A DNA stretch of 64,000 nucleotides. It comes from Gordonia sp. OPL2 (GTDB lineage Bacteria; Actinomycetota; Actinomycetes; Mycobacteriales; Mycobacteriaceae). The notes beneath the pieces are model-generated. The model saw nothing but the letters and a program-made list of their open reading frames with translations. It was not told the DNA's origin and ran no database searches. Below, one piece after another: positions 62,012 through 64,000 of the stretch. How positions within the stretch are numbered: position 1 is the first letter of the stretch; each line of letters begins with the position of its first letter. The translations under genes were made by a program, and so were the position numbers. The stretch spans positions 186,001 to 250,000 of the forward strand of contig NZ_RKME01000005.1 of NCBI RefSeq assembly GCF_003797825.1, in the 5' to 3' direction.

Positions 62012-62262
62012 CCGCTGCGGGCGCGGCCGAACATGCGGCCGTCCTCGGCGACACCGATCAGGGCGATGAGTTCGCCGGTGGTCGGAACGCACACCGCCCA
62101 GACGAACGTCGTCTCGTCGGCCCAGTTGCGGGCCGACGAGACGACGTGGTCATACGGGTCGGGGACTCCGAGATCGGCGAGTGCGGGAACGTCGGACACC
62201 CGGTCGTCGGCGCGCAGTGCGCGCAGGTACCACGACCCGGCGTTGATCTCGACGGGATCCAC
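61909..62262 (-). CDS. Small conserved protein downstream of accA3
   Basis: The 117-residue protein of unknown function appears soluble, with INAGSWYLRALRADDR near the start and ETTFVWAVCVPTTGELIALIGV in the middle. From position it may correspond to a small gene found after accA3 in mycobacteria (Rv3284). The GTG at 62262 lies 14 bp after the accA3 stop, so it is in that operon. Its 3-prime 103 bp overlap the tail of the convergent MFS gene. Confidence 0.7.
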   Translation of the reverse strand: MDPVEINAGSWYLRALRADDRVSDVPALADLGVPDPYDHVVSSARNWADETTFVWAVCVPTTGELIALIGVAEDGRMFGRARSGYVGALSESVPVVARFATGALGLEVSPTLDDALS

Positions 62263-62276
62263 GTCGCCGGCAGGTC

Positions 62277-64000
62277 CTACTTCAGCTCGAGCAGGAGGGT
62301 GCCCTGCGTGACGGCGGCACCCGCCTCGACGGCGAGTCCGGTGACGACGCCGTCCTTGTGCGCGGTGACCGGGTTCTCCATCTTCATCGCCTCGAGCACG
62401 ACCACGAGCTCGCCGGCGGAGACCTCCTGACCCTCCTCGACGGCGACCTTCACGACGGTGCCCTGCATGGGCGCCTGGACGGCATCCCCGGACACGGCGG
62501 CGTTGCCGCCCTTCTTGCGTGAGCGGGCTTTCGGCTTCTTGCGGACGACCCCGTTGGAGCCGCCGCCACCGCCGCCGAGCGACAGGTCGCCGGGCAGGGA
62601 CACCTCGACGCGACGGCCGCCCACCTCGACGACGACGTTCTGCCGCGGCAGCGAGTCGTCCTCCTCGATGGGCTCGCCACCGGTGTAGGGCTCGATCGGG
62701 TTGTCCCAGTCGGTCTCGATCCACTTGGTGTAGATGTCGAACTTCTCGTCACCGTTCTCGTCGGTGTGCCCGTGGAAGGCGGGGTTGGCGACGATGTGTC
62801 GGTGGAACGGGATGACGGTGGCCAGGCCCTCGACGTGGAACTCGGCGAGTGCACGCGCCGAGCGCTCGAGCGCCTGCTCGCGGTTCTCGCCGGTGACGAT
62901 CAGCTTGGCGAGCATCGAGTCGAACTGACCGCCGATGACGTCGCCCTCGACGACACCGGAGTCGACGCGCACACCGGGGCCGGTGGGCTCACGGTAGACG
63001 GTGACGGGTCCGGGTGCGGGCAGGAAGTTGCGCCCGGCGTCCTCGCCGTTGATACGGAACTCGAACGAGTGTCCACGCGGCGTCGGGTCCTCCGAGATCT
63101 CCAGCTTCTCACCGTTGGCGATGCGGAACTGCTGTCGGACCAGGTCGATACCGGCGGTCTCCTCGGTGACGGGGTGCTCGACCTGCAGGCGGGTGTTGAC
63201 CTCGAGGAACGACACCAGGCCGTCGCTGCCGACGAGGAACTCGACGGTGCCGGCGCCGTAGTAGCCGGCCTCCCGACAGATCGCCTTGGCGGACTCGTGG
63301 ATCTTGGTGCGCTGCTCCTCGGTCAGGAACGGTGCAGGTGCCTCCTCGACCAGCTTCTGGAAGCGGCGCTGCAGCGAGCAGTCGCGGGTGCCTGCGACGA
63401 TGACGTTGCCGTGCTGGTCGGCGATGACCTGGGCCTCGACGTGGCGGGCCTTGTCCAGGTAGCGCTCGACGAAACACTCGCCGCGGCCGAACGCGGCGAC
63501 GGCCTCACGGGTGGCCGACTCGAACAGGTGAGGGATCTCCTCGATGGTGTAGGCCACCTTCATGCCGCGGCCACCGCCACCGAATGCCGCCTTGATCGCG
63601 ACCGGTACACCGTGTTCCTTCGCGAACGCGACGACCTCGTCGGCGTCCTTCACCGGATCCTTGGTGCCCGGGGCCATCGGGGCGTTGGCCTTCAGGGCGA
63701 TGTGACGAGCGGTGACCTTGTCGCCGAGGTCGCGGATCGACTGCGGCGACGGACCGATCCAGATCAACCCGGCGTCGATCACGGCCTGGGCGAAGTCGCC
63801 GTTCTCGGAGAGGAAGCCGTAGCCGGGGTGGACGGCGTCGGCGCCGGACTTCTTCGCGGCGTCGAGGATCTTGTCGAACACCAGGTAGGACTCTGCGGAG
63901 GTCTGCCCGCCGAGCGCGAACGCCTCGTCGGCGAGCTTGACGAACAAGGCATCGGCGTCAGGCTCGGCGTAGACGGCGACACTGGTGAGGCCGGCGTCAC
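62277..64000 (-). CDS. accA3: Acetyl/propionyl-CoA carboxylase alpha subunit, AccA3 type (5-prime end outside the window)
   Basis: The visible part (about 574 residues) covers most of the biotin carboxylase domain and the C-terminal carrier domain of the shared alpha subunit. This subunit gives carboxybiotin to several AccD partners for malonyl-CoA, methylmalonyl-CoA and mycolate precursor synthesis. [12 protein letters not shown] (ATP loop), [16 protein letters not shown] and biotin motif EAMKMEN are present. A basic linker ([12 protein letters not shown]) and a poly-Gly run precede the carrier domain. The frame is open to the window edge, so the N-terminal 20 or so residues are missing. Confidence 0.95.
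   Translation of the reverse strand, partial: DAGLTSVAVYAEPDADALFVKLADEAFALGGQTSAESYLVFDKILDAAKKSGADAVHPGYGFLSENGDFAQAVIDAGLIWIGPSPQSIRDLGDKVTARHIALKANAPMAPGTKDPVKDADEVVAFAKEHGVPVAIKAAFGGGGRGMKVAYTIEEIPHLFESATREAVAAFGRGECFVERYLDKARHVEAQVIADQHGNVIVAGTRDCSLQRRFQKLVEEAPAPFLTEEQRTKIHESAKAICREAGYYGAGTVEFLVGSDGLVSFLEVNTRLQVEHPVTEETAGIDLVRQQFRIANGEKLEISEDPTPRGHSFEFRINGEDAGRNFLPAPGPVTVYREPTGPGVRVDSGVVEGDVIGGQFDSMLAKLIVTGENREQALERSARALAEFHVEGLATVIPFHRHIVANPAFHGHTDENGDEKFDIYTKWIETDWDNPIEPYTGGEPIEEDDSLPRQNVVVEVGGRRVEVSLPGDLSLGGGGGGSNGVVRKKPKARSRKKGGNAAVSGDAVQAPMQGTVVKVAVEEGQEVSAGELVVVLEAMKMENPVTAHKDGVVTGLAVEAGAAVTQGTLLLELK

Noticed and set aside
1..64000. CRISPR arrays, tRNA/rRNA genes, transposases, integrases and attachment sites
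   Set aside because: Looked for regularly spaced repeats, cloverleaf and rRNA text, and recombinase motifs; none recognised.

Overview
The window looks like a chromosomal segment of a high-GC actinomycete of the mycolic-acid group (Mycobacteriales), most likely Gordonia or a close relative. This rests on the GC-rich C/G-ending codons, frequent GTG starts, ATGA/GTGA gene overlaps, small type VII secretion-like proteins, an actinobacterial PrpR regulator, an Lhr-Nei pair, and a gene order that, from memory, follows the Mycobacterium tuberculosis Rv3285-Rv3319 region: sdhCDAB / cdd-deoA-add / Rv3311 / upp / pmmB-punA / amiA1 / Rv3304 / lpdA / glpD2 / nei-lhr / accA3. Several blocks are inserted into that backbone. 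The genus is an inference; no rRNA is present.

Layout. 0.1-3.6 kb: succinate dehydrogenase operon sdhCDAB (minus), with a terminator hairpin and an IdeR/DtxR-like box in the divergent promoter region. 3.8-6.7 kb: pyrimidine/purine salvage operon cdd-deoA-add. 6.7-9.3 kb: an acidic Rv3311-like protein and an EspC-like/NlpC-P60 pair. 9.4-15.7 kb: upp, an orphan ABC ATPase, pmmB, punA, a crotonase, an M20 amidohydrolase and a gamma-glutamylcyclotransferase. 15.8-17.25 kb: lpdA. 17.3-21.6 kb: an accessory island with a DUF3558-like lipoprotein, two type VII secretion-like proteins, a small partner protein and a DUF222-HNH protein. 21.7-25.5 kb: divergent glpK/glpD and a PPOX-fold protein. 25.6-31 kb: nei-lhr. 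31.0-32.8 kb: a cobalamin riboswitch, cbtB, cbtA and a histidine-phosphatase-like protein without its catalytic histidines. 32.9-34.1 kb: an acyl-CoA dehydrogenase.

34.1-40.6 kb: a four-gene minus-strand operon (MFS transporter, 8-oxoguanine-deaminase-like amidohydrolase, FAD subunit, fused FeS-molybdopterin subunit of a xanthine-dehydrogenase-type enzyme). 40.7-45.8 kb: the methylcitrate cycle, prpR divergent from prpD-prpB-prpC, with a perfect inverted repeat between them. 46.0-49.4 kb: pyruvate carboxylase. 49.3-50.0 kb: a P-loop kinase. 50.0-53.3 kb: a two-component phenol-hydroxylase-type cluster with an AraC regulator. 53.3-55.9 kb: metE, frameshifted as read, behind a second cobalamin riboswitch. 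56.0-59.7 kb: ureide steps (uraH, uraD), an NCS2 permease fused to a degenerate OHCU-decarboxylase domain, and a MocA-like nucleotidyltransferase. 59.6-62.0 kb: TetR/MFS efflux pair with two matching operators. 61.9-64.0 kb: a small protein and accA3, cut by the window edge.

How it fits together. Two themes recur. (1) Cobalamin: one riboswitch precedes cobalt transport genes and the other precedes the B12-independent methionine synthase, whose reading frame is broken by one base. (2) Purine catabolism: nucleoside salvage at the left end, xanthine/8-oxoguanine oxidation and deamination in the middle, and the hydroxyisourate-to-allantoin steps plus a candidate urate/xanthine permease at the right. 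No urate oxidase is seen in the window. Propionate use (prp), pyruvate carboxylase, acyl-CoA carboxylase and succinate dehydrogenase connect to the TCA cycle. No tRNA, rRNA, CRISPR array or transposase was recognised.
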